DNA of 64,000 nucleotides from Oerskovia turbata (GTDB lineage Bacteria; Actinomycetota; Actinomycetes; Actinomycetales; Cellulomonadaceae), in contig NZ_JOFV01000003.1 of the NCBI RefSeq assembly GCF_000718325.1, positions 235,210-299,209 of the forward strand. Direction: 5' to 3'. Position numbers and translations under genes: made by a program. Shown piece after piece: positions 40,023-48,596 of this stretch. The notes beneath the pieces were generated by a model, which saw only the letters and a list, made by a program, of their open reading frames with translations, did no database searches and was not told the DNA's origin. Each line of letters starts with the position of its first letter. Within the stretch, counting starts at the first letter, position 1.

Positions 40023-43000
40023 ATGAACGCAGGAGCATCGAGAAGGTGGGTCGCCGCACTGAGCGTCGCCGCCGTGACCCTGAGCTGTGGTGCGTTGAGC
40101 GCCGTGGCCCAGGCGGCGCCGTCGGGCGGTGCGCTCGCCGCGAGCGCGGCCACGGCGGCGGACGCGGCCGGCGTACCCGGCGTGACCGTGCGCCCCGACC
40201 CGAGCTACGCCGGCAAGGCGTTCGAGGGCTGGGGGACGAGCCTCGTCTGGTTCGCCAACGCCACGGGCGACTACCCCGACGAGGTGCGCGACAGGCTCGC
40301 GGACATGGTGTTCGGCGACGAGGGGCTCAACCTCAACATCGCGCGCTACAACGTGGGCGGCGGGCACGCGCCCGACGTCACCGACTACCTGCGCGCGGGC
40401 GGCGCGGTCGAGGGGTGGTGGAACGCGCCCGAGGGCACGACCCGCACCGACGTCGACTGGTGGGACCCCGAGGACCCGGCCGACTGGAACGAGGACGCCG
40501 ACGCGACCCAGCGCTGGTGGGTCGACCGCATCAAGGACGACGTCGACACGTGGGAGACGTTCAGCAACTCCCCGCCCTACTTCATGACGCCCAACGGCTA
40601 CGTCTCGGGCAGCTTCAACGCGACCGACGACCAGCTCAAGACCGAGAGCATCGACGACTTCGCGGCGTACATGGTCGGCGTGACGGAGCGGCTCGAGAAG
40701 GCGCACGGGATCGAGGTCGGCACGATCGACCCGTTCAACGAGCCCAACACCAACTACTGGCGGACCACGCTCGACTCCTCGGGCGAGCCGGTCGGCGGGC
40801 GCCAGGAAGGCGCCCACATGGGCCCCGCCCTCCAGCAGAAGGTCATCACCGCGCTCGACGCCGCGCTCGAAGGGGCCGACACGTCGGCCGGCATCGCCGC
40901 CATGGACGAGACCAACCCGGGGACGTTCACGACCAACTGGAACACGTACCCGGCCGACGTCAGGGCCAAGGTCGACCAGCTCAACGTCCACACGTACGGC
41001 ACGGGCCAGCGCACCGCGGTGCGTGACATCGCCAAGGGCGAGGGCAAGCGCCTGTGGATGAGCGAGGTCGGCGGGTCCTGGAGCAGCACCGGGCAGGACT
41101 TCGAGAGCATGGAGTCGGGGCTCGGCAGCGCGCAGCACATCGCCGACGACCTGCGCGAGCTCGAGCCCTCGGCGTGGGTGTTCTGGCAGCCCGTCGAGGA
41201 CTACACCAACATGGCGCCGGGCGGCGAGAGCGCCGAGGGCATGAACTGGGGCGAGATCCAGATCCCCTTCGACTGCACCGCCGACGACACGCTCGAGACG
41301 TGCCCCATCTACACCAACACCAAGTACCTGACGACGCAGAACTTCACGCACTTCATCGCCCCCGGTGACCACCTGATCGGCGTCGACGACACGCACAGCA
41401 CGGCCGCCGTGGCCGCCTCGGGCGACGCCGCGACCGTGGTCCACGTCAACAGCACGACGGCGGAGCGCGCCGTCACGCTCGACCTGTCCGGCTTCGGCAG
41501 CATCGAGGCGGGCGCGACCGTGACACCGTTCGTCACGAGCACCGCGGGCGCCCTCGTCGAGGGTTCCCCGGTCGCCGTCGAGTCGGGAGCCGCCACGCTC
41601 ACCGTCCCGGCCGAGTCCGTCACGACCTTCGTGGTCGACGGCGTCGCGGGGGTCGCGGACGACGCCGCCCTGGTCCAGGACGGGCACGTGTACCGCCTCC
41701 AGGGCGTCCAGTCCGGCAAGTCCCTCGCCCCCGCGGCGAGCGGCCCGGGCGTCGTGATCCGCACGGACGACGCGGCCGCCCCGGCGCAGGTGTGGGAGCT
41801 CACGCCGCTCGGCGCCCCCGAGGGCTCCGGGTCGCACACGACCCGCTACGCCGTGACGTCCGCGGCGAACGGCAAGCAGCTCGGCGCGGTCGCCGACGGG
41901 ACGGCCGTCCTGGTCGACGCGGCGGCGCAGCCCGCCACGACCGCGCAGTGGATCCTGTCCACGACCGGTGACGGTACCTACACGCTCGTCAACGCCGCGA
42001 GCGGGCGCGTGCTCGAGGTCGGCGGCCAGTCCTCGGCCGACGGCGCGACGGTGTCCACGTACACCGCGAACTCGGGCCAGAACCAGCGCTGGCGCCTGAC
42101 CGACGAGACCGTGGTCGGCACGACCCCGGTCGAGGCGTTCACCGTGCCCGGCACCGTGCCGACCCTGCCGACCGCGGTCGAGCCCGTCTACCGCGACGGC
42201 GCCCGCGGCACCCTGCCCGTGACGTGGGACCTCCCGACCGAGTCGGCCTGGGCCACGGCCGGGACCGTCGAGGTCCAGGGCACCGTCACGACCCCCGGCG
42301 GGCCCGTGACCGCCACGGCAGAGGTCGTCGTCGACACCCTGACCACGACGCTGCCCGCTCGCGCCAAGGCGTACGCGGGCGGCACGCCCGTCCTACCCGC
42401 CACCGTCCCCGCCGTCACCGCGGGCGGCCGCCAGGTCGAGCGCCCCGTCACCTGGGAGGCCGCGCCCACCGGCGCGTTCGCCGAGGTCGGGGTCGTCGAG
42501 CTCGCCGGGACCGCCGACTCCGGGCTGGGCGAGGTCCTGCCCGCGACGGTCCGCGTCCAGGTCACACCCGCCGTCGACGACGGGGCGACGTCCGCCCCGG
42601 GGACGACCGCCGCGGCGACCTTCACCGAGCCGGGCTACTCGGCCTCCGGGATCGTCGACGGCAGCACCACGGACAAGGCGTGGTCCAACTGGAAGTCCTC
42701 GGACAAGAACGCCACCGACACCCTCACGGTCACGCTCCCCGCGGACCGCGACGTCACGCACGTCGTCACGACGTTCTACCGTGACGGCTCGACCGCGAGC
42801 TGGGCCCAGAGCCTTCGGGTCCAGGCCCTGGTCGACGGCGCCTGGAAGGACGTCAGCGCGTCGGTCGCGGTCAGCGGCGACACGAGCCGCGCCCCCGTGG
42901 TCGACGTCCCCGTGGACGTGCGCACCTCGGCCGTGCGGGTCGTCATGACCGCGCGGCCCAACACCCACATGGTCGTGAGCGAGGTGCAGGTGCTCGCCAA

Positions 43001-43541
43001 GGCGCCGGGCACGTCCGTCGACGCGGCGCTCTCCGGCCTCACCGTCGACGGCGAGGCCGTCGCCGGGTTCGACCCCGCGACGACGACCTACCAGGTGCAG
43101 GCCGAGGCCGGCGCGACGCCCGTCGTGGCCGCGGTCGCGGCCGACCCGTACGCGACGGTCGCCGTGACGCAGGCGGGGGCGGTCCCGGGGACCGCCTCGG
43201 TCGACGTGACCGCCGAGGACGGGACCGTGGCGACGACGACGATCCAGCTCGTGACCGAGACCGACCCGGGGGTCGAGTCGACCGTGCGCGCACAGTGCAC
43301 GGGGCGCAGCGCGACCCTCGTCGTGCGGGCCGTCAACACGGGCGACACCCCCGTCGACGTCGTGGTCGCGACCCCGCTGGGCACGAAGACCTTCCGGGAC
43401 GTCGCGCCCGGGAAGTCGGCGAGCCAGACGTTCTCGGCCCGCGCCCAGACCCTGGCCGCAGGCACCGTGACCGTCACCGCGACCCGCGAGGACGGCGTGA
43501 CCACGACCCAGCAGGTCGCCTACCAGTCGACCACCTGCTGA
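40023..43541 (+). CDS. Secreted multidomain GH30-family endo-beta-1,6-galactanase-like enzyme
   Basis: A 1172-residue secreted protein. It has a signal peptide (1 to about 32, cleavage near AQA-AP). A GH30 catalytic domain (about 50-545) carries acid/base Glu240 in IDPFNEPNTNYW and nucleophile Glu348 in LWMSEVGGS. Then come a ricin-type beta-trefoil (about 556-693), two Ig-like Big_4-type domains (about 703-775 and 776-847), a discoidin/CBM32-like domain (about 863-995), a cadherin-like beta-sandwich (about 998-1080) and a final beta domain ending in Cys. The catalytic part resembles GH30 subfamily 5 endo-1,6-galactanases of bifidobacteria and streptomycetes. It would cut the side chains of type II arabinogalactan outside the cell, feeding the ABC importer and GH42. 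No LacI-type operator precedes it. Confidence 0.88.
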   Translation: MNAGASRRWVAALSVAAVTLSCGALSAVAQAAPSGGALAASAATAADAAGVPGVTVRPDPSYAGKAFEGWGTSLVWFANATGDYPDEVRDRLADMVFGDEGLNLNIARYNVGGGHAPDVTDYLRAGGAVEGWWNAPEGTTRTDVDWWDPEDPADWNEDADATQRWWVDRIKDDVDTWETFSNSPPYFMTPNGYVSGSFNATDDQLKTESIDDFAAYMVGVTERLEKAHGIEVGTIDPFNEPNTNYWRTTLDSSGEPVGGRQEGAHMGPALQQKVITALDAALEGADTSAGIAAMDETNPGTFTTNWNTYPADVRAKVDQLNVHTYGTGQRTAVRDIAKGEGKRLWMSEVGGSWSSTGQDFESMESGLGSAQHIADDLRELEPSAWVFWQPVEDYTNMAPGGESAEGMNWGEIQIPFDCTADDTLETCPIYTNTKYLTTQNFTHFIAPGDHLIGVDDTHSTAAVAASGDAATVVHVNSTTAERAVTLDLSGFGSIEAGATVTPFVTSTAGALVEGSPVAVESGAATLTVPAESVTTFVVDGVAGVADDAALVQDGHVYRLQGVQSGKSLAPAASGPGVVIRTDDAAAPAQVWELTPLGAPEGSGSHTTRYAVTSAANGKQLGAVADGTAVLVDAAAQPATTAQWILSTTGDGTYTLVNAASGRVLEVGGQSSADGATVSTYTANSGQNQRWRLTDETVVGTTPVEAFTVPGTVPTLPTAVEPVYRDGARGTLPVTWDLPTESAWATAGTVEVQGTVTTPGGPVTATAEVVVDTLTTTLPARAKAYAGGTPVLPATVPAVTAGGRQVERPVTWEAAPTGAFAEVGVVELAGTADSGLGEVLPATVRVQVTPAVDDGATSAPGTTAAATFTEPGYSASGIVDGSTTDKAWSNWKSSDKNATDTLTVTLPADRDVTHVVTTFYRDGSTASWAQSLRVQALVDGAWKDVSASVAVSGDTSRAPVVDVPVDVRTSAVRVVMTARPNTHMVVSEVQVLAKAPGTSVDAALSGLTVDGEAVAGFDPATTTYQVQAEAGATPVVAAVAADPYATVAVTQAGAVPGTASVDVTAEDGTVATTTIQLVTETDPGVESTVRAQCTGRSATLVVRAVNTGDTPVDVVVATPLGTKTFRDVAPGKSASQTFSARAQTLAAGTVTVTATREDGVTTTQQVAYQSTTC

Positions 43542-43570
43542 CCCGTCCCGACCACCGTCACCCACAGCAG

Positions 43571-43604
43571 ACGGCGTGCCCTCCTGCCGGGGAGGGCACG
43601 CCGT
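43571..43604 (+). terminator. 14-bp stem terminator after the GH30 gene
   Basis: Bases 43571-43584 pair with 43591-43604, with a 6-nt loop, 29 bp after the GH30 stop. It is followed immediately by the 22-bp-period repeat array. Confidence 0.75.
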
Positions 43605-43605
43605 C

Positions 43606-43701
43606 GTCGACGGTGACGCACCCACCCGCCGAGGGTGACGCACCCACCCGCCGACGGTGACGTGCCCGTCACCCTCGGCACTCCCCACCGTCACCCTCGG
43701 C
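43606..43701. repeat. 22-bp-period repeat array with central strand switch, locus A (3 forward + 2 reverse units)
   Basis: A 13-bp core, consensus GCCGAGGGTGACG, occurs forward at 43606, 43628 and 43650 (exactly 22 bp apart). After a 4-bp gap it is reversed (CGTCACCCTCGGC) at 43667 and 43689 (again 22 bp). Units 1 and 3 carry a C for the first A/G of the core's GAGGG. The 9-bp spacers are C-rich (CACCCACCC twice). The innermost pair can fold as a 13-bp hairpin with one mismatch. The same architecture occurs at 61012-61151. Confidence 0.9.
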
Positions 43702-43781
43702 GGGCCGTCCCCTCACCAGGAGAATCGATTCACCCCACCCTTCCCGATGACGGACGCGAGCCCGCAGGCCATACTGATGCG

Positions 43782-45947
43782 GTGACCGAGGCCCAGGCGA
43801 TCTTCGAGCTGGTCGAAGCAGGTCTCGGCACCCCGACCGCCGACGAGTCCTTCGACCGGTTCGCCCGGTTGGCCATGCGCCAGCTCGGCGTCCCGACCGC
43901 CGCGGTGTCCCTCGTCCTGTCCGACGAGCAGGTGTACCCCGGGGCCCACGGCATGCCCGAGGACATCCAGCTGAGCCGGCGCATGCCGCTCACCCACTCG
44001 TTCTGCCAGCACGTGACGAACGACCGCGAGCCGCTCGTCGTGCCGGACACCCGCAAGGACGCCCGCGTCTGGGACAACCCGTCCATCCCGGAGTTCGGGG
44101 TCCTCGCGTACGCCGGGTTCCCGATCTTCGACCAGCGCGGACGCGTCGTCGGGACGCTGTGCGCGATGGACGACGAGCCCCACGACTGGACCGACACCGA
44201 CCTCGCGACCCTCGCCGACCTCACGGCCGCGTGCACGTCCGAGCTCCAGCTGCGGATCGCGCACGAGCGGGCGACCAGGATGCAGAACCTCGCCATCCAG
44301 GCGACCCGGCGCAACCGCCTCCTGCTCATGCTCAGCGAGGCCTTCGCCGACGCGACCTCGGTCCAGGACGTGGGCGAGACCCTGGCCTACGTGGCGTCCT
44401 CGGCCATCGGGGCCCGGTACGCCGGGCTCGCGGTCGTCGACCCGTCGCGCAAGAGCCTGACGTACACGAGCATGGACCACCTGGAGCCCGCGCTCTCGCC
44501 GTCGTACCGGTACGCGCGGCTCGACGACCCGGACCGTGTCCTGTCGTTCGTCGCCCGGACCCAGGAAGCCCTGTTCTTCCGGGACGAGGCCGAGATCCTC
44601 GCGGCGTTCCCGAACATCTCCGAGGCGCTCGACGGGAGCGTCGGTGCCCGCGCGCTGCTGCCCGTGCTCTCCGGCACGACCCTGCTCGCGGTCATCTTCC
44701 TCGGGTGGGAGCAGGGCAAGACGGCCGACGACGAGTCCCTGTCCCGTGCAGGCCTCGCAGGGTTCGTCGCGCACGCCCTCGAACGCGTCAAGCTGCTCGA
44801 GGAACGGCGCGACGCGGCCACGACGCTCCAGGCCGCGATGCTCACCGCCCTCCCCGACATCCCCCACCTCGAGCTGGCGTCGACGTACTCGCCCGCGACC
44901 CTCACCGACCAGGTCGGTGGCGACTGGTACGACGCGGTGGTGCACGACGAGGACGCCTCCGTCCTCATGATCGGCGACGTGACCGGCCACGACATGCGGG
45001 CCGCCGCGGAGATGGGCCAGCTCCGGTCGATGCTCCGCACGTTCGCCTGGAGCCACGACGAGTCCCCCTCGGCCCTGCTCCGCCTCCTCGACCGGGCGAA
45101 CACCGGGCTCTCGCTCCACGCGAGCGGGACCGCCGTCGTCGTCCGGCTCGACAGGCGTGGCGACTTCTACGACCTGTCGTGGTCCAACGCGGGCCACCCC
45201 CCACCCCTGATCCTGCGGTCCGACGGGAAGGTCGAGCTCCTCGACACCCGGCCGGACATGATGCTCGGGTTCGTCCCCAACGCCGCCCGCAGCGACCACA
45301 TGACCCACCTCGGCCCGGGGGACACCCTCCTGCTCTACACGGACGGGCTCATCGAACGACGCGGGGTCCCCCAGAGCGCGCGCCTGTCCGGGCTTGCCCA
45401 GGCCCTTGCAGCGCTGCGGCACGGCTCGACGCTCGCGCTCCCGAACGCCCTGGTCCAACGCCTGGTCGGCAGCGACCAGCGCGACGACATCGCGGTGCTC
45501 GCGGTCCGCGTCCGCGCCGCGGTCGACTCCCACCCGACGCCTGCGTGCCCCACCCGGATGACCCGCGACGTCGAGCACACGACCGCGGCGATCTCGCCGG
45601 CTCGACGCTGGGTCGACGACATCCTGGAGAGCTGCGGGATCAACCGCGACCAACGGCGGACCATCATGCTGCTCGCGAGCGAGACCCTGACGAACGCGGT
45701 GCAGCACGCGCAGGGACCGCTCGAGGCGGTCGTCGAGGTGTGGCCCGCGACCGTCCGGGTCGGCGTCCGGGACGCCTCCCCCGACGAGCCGACCCTTCAC
45801 GACCCCGAACCGCACGAGACCGGGGGGCGCGGCATCCAGTTCCTCGACCGGTTCGCCGACCGGTGGTTCGTCGAGCAGAAGACGTCGGACGGTCCGGGCA
45901 AGACCGTGTGGTTCGAGCTCGCCCGGCAAGAAGCCCTCTCCCGCTGA
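43782..45947 (+). CDS. GAF-PP2C (SpoIIE/RsbU-type) serine phosphatase with C-terminal HATPase domain
   Basis: A 721-residue signalling protein. GAF domain 1 covers about residues 5-160 (PLTHSFCQHVTNDREPLVV, the tract common in GAF sensors of this class), GAF domain 2 about 180-345, the SpoIIE-type PP2C phosphatase about 365-590 (VGGDWYDAVVHD, MIGDVTGHDMRAAAEMGQ, LLLYTDGLIERRG), and an anti-sigma-factor-type HATPase about 605-720 (ETLTNAVQHAQ, GGRGIQFLDRFADRWF). Such proteins dephosphorylate anti-sigma antagonists and can also act as the anti-sigma kinase. The GTG at 43782 is chosen because upstream codons run into the repeat array. An ECF sigma gene follows 66 bp later, but ECF sigmas are not usual partners of this class. 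Confidence 0.9.
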   Translation: MTEAQAIFELVEAGLGTPTADESFDRFARLAMRQLGVPTAAVSLVLSDEQVYPGAHGMPEDIQLSRRMPLTHSFCQHVTNDREPLVVPDTRKDARVWDNPSIPEFGVLAYAGFPIFDQRGRVVGTLCAMDDEPHDWTDTDLATLADLTAACTSELQLRIAHERATRMQNLAIQATRRNRLLLMLSEAFADATSVQDVGETLAYVASSAIGARYAGLAVVDPSRKSLTYTSMDHLEPALSPSYRYARLDDPDRVLSFVARTQEALFFRDEAEILAAFPNISEALDGSVGARALLPVLSGTTLLAVIFLGWEQGKTADDESLSRAGLAGFVAHALERVKLLEERRDAATTLQAAMLTALPDIPHLELASTYSPATLTDQVGGDWYDAVVHDEDASVLMIGDVTGHDMRAAAEMGQLRSMLRTFAWSHDESPSALLRLLDRANTGLSLHASGTAVVVRLDRRGDFYDLSWSNAGHPPPLILRSDGKVELLDTRPDMMLGFVPNAARSDHMTHLGPGDTLLLYTDGLIERRGVPQSARLSGLAQALAALRHGSTLALPNALVQRLVGSDQRDDIAVLAVRVRAAVDSHPTPACPTRMTRDVEHTTAAISPARRWVDDILESCGINRDQRRTIMLLASETLTNAVQHAQGPLEAVVEVWPATVRVGVRDASPDEPTLHDPEPHETGGRGIQFLDRFADRWFVEQKTSDGPGKTVWFELARQEALSR

Positions 45948-46013
45948 CGGTGTCGGTGGTGCGCGCTACGGTGTGAACTGGCGCACATCGCCGCGCGCCC
46001 ACGAGAGGACACC

Positions 46014-47027
46014 ATGACCGAACGTACAGCGACCGTCGCGGACGAGGACCTCGGGGAGCTGCTCGACCAGTACCGGTCACAGCTCACGGGCTACTGCTAC
46101 CGCCTGCTCGGTTCCTCCTTCGAGGCGGACGACGCGGTCCAGGACACCATGGTCCGCGCCTGGCGCTCCTACGACCGCTTCGAAGGACGCTCCGCGCTGC
46201 GGTCCTGGCTCTACCGCATCGCGACGAACGTCTGCTTCGACCACATCGCCCAGCGCAAGCGCCGCGAGCGCCCCATGGGTCTCGGGGCCGCACAGACGGC
46301 CGAGGAGCGGAACCTCGGTGAACAGCTCTCGGAGGAGACGTGGGTCGAGCCCGTCCCCGACGACCGCGTGCTGCCCCGGGACGGCGACCCGGCCGACGTC
46401 GCGGTCGGGCGTGAGTCCATCCGCCTCGCGTTCGTCGCGGCCCTGCAGTACCTGCCGCCCAAGCAGCGCGCCGTCCTCATCCTGCGGGAGGTCCTGCGCT
46501 GGCAGGCCAGCGAGGTCGCCGAGCTCCTGGAGACGTCGGTGCCGTCGGTCAACAGCGCGCTCCAGCGTGCGCGGGCCACCTTGTCGGCCCAGGCGCACTA
46601 CGGGTCGGCTCCAGGAGCGGACGGCGCCAACCTGCCGACCGAGCCCGTGGACGAGGACAAGTACGAGCTCCTGGAGAAGTACCTCGACGCGTTCGAGCGC
46701 TACGACATGCCCGCACTGGTGGCGCTGCTCCACGACGAGGCCACGCTCTCGATGCCGCCGTACGCGCTGTGGATGCGGGGCCCGGTCCAGATCGAGCGGT
46801 GGATGGTCGGGCCGGGCGCGGAGTGCCGGGGATCGCGCATGGTGCCGGTGCGGGCCAACGGGACGTTCGGCTTCGGCCAGTACCGCATCTCGCCCACGGG
46901 CGGGTACGACGCCTGGGCGCTCCAGGTGATCGACACCGCGGACGGCAAGGTGACCGGGATCAACGCGTTCCTCGACGTCGAGGCCTGGTACCCGCTCTTC
47001 GGCCTGCCGCTCCACCTCGACGCGTAG
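46014..47027 (+). CDS. ECF sigma factor with C-terminal SnoaL-like domain (SigG/TIGR02960 type)
   Basis: A 337-residue extracytoplasmic-function sigma factor. Region 2 (about 15-85) reads YCYRLLGSSFEADDAVQDTMVRAW and FEGRSALRSWLYRIATNVCFDHI. Region 4 (about 140-195) reads ALQYLPPKQRAVLILREVLRWQASEVAELL. An extra NTF2/SnoaL-like domain (about 215-335) replaces a separate anti-sigma partner in this class and is thought to control activity in cis. GAGAGGA lies upstream of the ATG. It sits after the SpoIIE-type phosphatase, and a 14-bp terminator separates it from the convergent stress genes. Confidence 0.9.
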   Translation: MTERTATVADEDLGELLDQYRSQLTGYCYRLLGSSFEADDAVQDTMVRAWRSYDRFEGRSALRSWLYRIATNVCFDHIAQRKRRERPMGLGAAQTAEERNLGEQLSEETWVEPVPDDRVLPRDGDPADVAVGRESIRLAFVAALQYLPPKQRAVLILREVLRWQASEVAELLETSVPSVNSALQRARATLSAQAHYGSAPGADGANLPTEPVDEDKYELLEKYLDAFERYDMPALVALLHDEATLSMPPYALWMRGPVQIERWMVGPGAECRGSRMVPVRANGTFGFGQYRISPTGGYDAWALQVIDTADGKVTGINAFLDVEAWYPLFGLPLHLDA

Positions 47028-47035
47028 GACGCGGT

Positions 47036-47067
47036 CGAGGGCGGGCCGGAGATCCGGCCCGCCCTCG
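47036..47067. terminator. 14-bp stem bidirectional terminator
   Basis: Bases 47036-47049 pair perfectly with 47054-47067, with loop AGAT. It lies between the convergent stops at 47027 (sigma factor) and 47092 (DUF1269 gene). Confidence 0.8.
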
Positions 47068-47091
47068 CGCACTGCGTCGAGGTGGTCGTGG

Positions 47092-47574
47092 TCAGTCGAA
47101 GGTCTCGAGGAGCACGCGACGCTCCTCCGCGGTGAGGTTCGTGGCGACGAGCTCACCGTGCAGACCGTGGAACCGCTCGCCCACTCGGTCCAGGTTGCCG
47201 TCCTCGGTCACGGCGAACAGCGCCGACGTTCCTTCGGTGACCTGCGCCCTGATGCGTTCGAGCTGATCCTTGTTCAGTCCCACGGCCTCCATGGACTTGT
47301 GGATCGCCCCCAGGGCCGCGCCGGCGGCGACACCGATCACGGGCACGAAGAAGAGGGCACCGAACAACAGTCCCCAGAACGCCCCCCAGCCGGTGCCGCG
47401 CCACTCGTCCTCGTGCGTGTGGTGCGTCGTGGGCTTCTTCGCCCCCTCGGGCCAGGTCACGATCGCACGGTCGACGATCTTGATCAGCCCTTCGGACGCC
47501 GCGTCCCTCAGGACGCCGGACGCGGTCTCGGCGCCTCCGGGGGTGTCGAACGACCAGACGGTGAAGGTAGCCAT
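47092..47574 (-). CDS. DUF1269 family membrane-associated protein
   Basis: A 160-residue DUF1269 protein. The N-terminal beta-alpha unit (TFTVWSFDTPGGAETASGVL) is followed by a glycine-rich hydrophobic hairpin (GAFWGLLFGALFFVPVIGVAAGAALGAI) and a C-terminal alpha/beta domain with SALFAVTEDGNLDRVGERF. Members often occur in stress or envelope gene groups; the function is unknown. It is downstream-most in a minus-strand run of four small genes (48597 to 47092). GAGAGGAC precedes the start. Confidence 0.85.
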   Translation of the reverse strand: MATFTVWSFDTPGGAETASGVLRDAASEGLIKIVDRAIVTWPEGAKKPTTHHTHEDEWRGTGWGAFWGLLFGALFFVPVIGVAAGAALGAIHKSMEAVGLNKDQLERIRAQVTEGTSALFAVTEDGNLDRVGERFHGLHGELVATNLTAEERRVLLETFD

Positions 47575-47648
47575 CGTTGTCCTCTCGGGTGGGTCCGGTG
47601 GTGCGGGAAGCCGCGCAGCGAGAGCGGCGGGTACAGCCGGCACAGCGG

Positions 47649-47990
47649 TCAGCCGAGCACCTTGGCCTTGGCGGCGGCGAACTCCGCGTCGCTGAGGACG
47701 CCGCTCGCACGGAGCTGGCCGAGCTGTTCGAGCTGCGCCAGGAGGTCGTTCCCGGCCGCGGCAGGGGCCGCGGGGGCGGCCTGCGCCGCCTGTGCCGCCG
47801 CGGCCTGCTGCGCAGCGAGCTGTTGCTGCGCCTGCTGCTGCGCCTCGTACTGCTGCTGCGCCTGCTGATCCGCCTTGCCCTGCTGGTGCCGGTTCACGGC
47901 TCCGGCCGTGGCGGATGCCGTCCCGGCGACGACGGCCGTGCGGGCCACCGTCCCCAGCAGACCTGGGCGTCCTACGCGTCGTAGCGGCAT
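47649..47990 (-). CDS. SHOCT-domain small protein with Gln/Ala-rich linker
   Basis: A 113-residue protein. A short basic N-terminus with a weakly hydrophobic Ala/Gly stretch (LLGTVARTAVVAGTASATAG) is followed by a glutamine- and alanine-rich low-complexity linker (about 35-78) and a C-terminal SHOCT domain (LLAQLEQLGQLRASGVLSDAEFAAAKAKVLG). It probably tethers or oligomerises a complex. It sits between the DUF1269 and DUF6325 genes, codirectional with both. Confidence 0.8.
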   Translation of the reverse strand: MPLRRVGRPGLLGTVARTAVVAGTASATAGAVNRHQQGKADQQAQQQYEAQQQAQQQLAAQQAAAAQAAQAAPAAPAAAGNDLLAQLEQLGQLRASGVLSDAEFAAAKAKVLG

Positions 47991-48078
47991 GGTGTGCTCC
48001 GTTCCTCGTGCGGTGTCATCGGCGTACGTGCAGTTCTCGTGCGGGGACGTCCGTGGGTCCGTCCTGTCAGGGGTGCCC

Positions 48079-48513
48079 TCAGCCGACCTCGATCTCGGCG
48101 AGCTCGACGATCTCGTTGACGACGTCGGCGGGGATGCGTTCCTGCGCGATCACCGCTGCCCCGGCGTCGTGCACGGCGCCGACGAACTGCCGTGCCCAGG
48201 AGTGCTCGACGATCAGGACGAGCGCGGACGTCCCGGGCTCGAGGTTCGTCGCGACGTCGTCGATGTCCTCCTGACCGGCGAGGCCCGAGCTGCCGAGCTG
48301 GGTCTCGGTGATGTCGAGCTCGTCACCGAGGTCCTCGACCTCGATCACGTCGACCTCTCCACCGACGCCCTTGCGGATCACGGTGAGGTCGAGGAGCCTG
48401 ACGACGTCGGCCCCGAGGAGGTCCGCGATGGCGATCTTGACGGCGTCGGGGACCCGCTCGGACGGGAAGGCGATCGCGACGAACTCGACCGGGCCGAACT
48501 GTGTCGTGGCCAT
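48079..48513 (-). CDS. DUF6325 family protein
   Basis: A 144-residue soluble alpha/beta protein: FGPVEFVAIAFPSERVPDAV at the N-terminus, LLGADVVRLLDLTVIRKGVG in the middle, and TSALVLIVEHSWARQFVGAV near the end. The pattern resembles the DUF1269/DUF6325 group of stress-associated proteins that recur beside SHOCT proteins in actinobacteria. No enzymatic motif is visible. GGAGCACCACCC upstream of the ATG is only a modest Shine-Dalgarno. It is codirectional with its neighbours. Confidence 0.75.
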   Translation of the reverse strand: MATTQFGPVEFVAIAFPSERVPDAVKIAIADLLGADVVRLLDLTVIRKGVGGEVDVIEVEDLGDELDITETQLGSSGLAGQEDIDDVATNLEPGTSALVLIVEHSWARQFVGAVHDAGAAVIAQERIPADVVNEIVELAEIEVG

Positions 48514-48596
48514 GGGTGGTGCTCCGTTCGTGGTTGCGGGTGCGGAAAGCAGGGGGCTGCGCCCGCAGAGTGCAGGCGAGCGACGTCAGGCGGTCG

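Noticed and set aside
43606..43701. Origin iterons or DnaA boxes
   Set aside because: The core does not resemble TTATCCACA, the DNA is GC-rich with no AT-rich unwinding region, and no replication gene is near.
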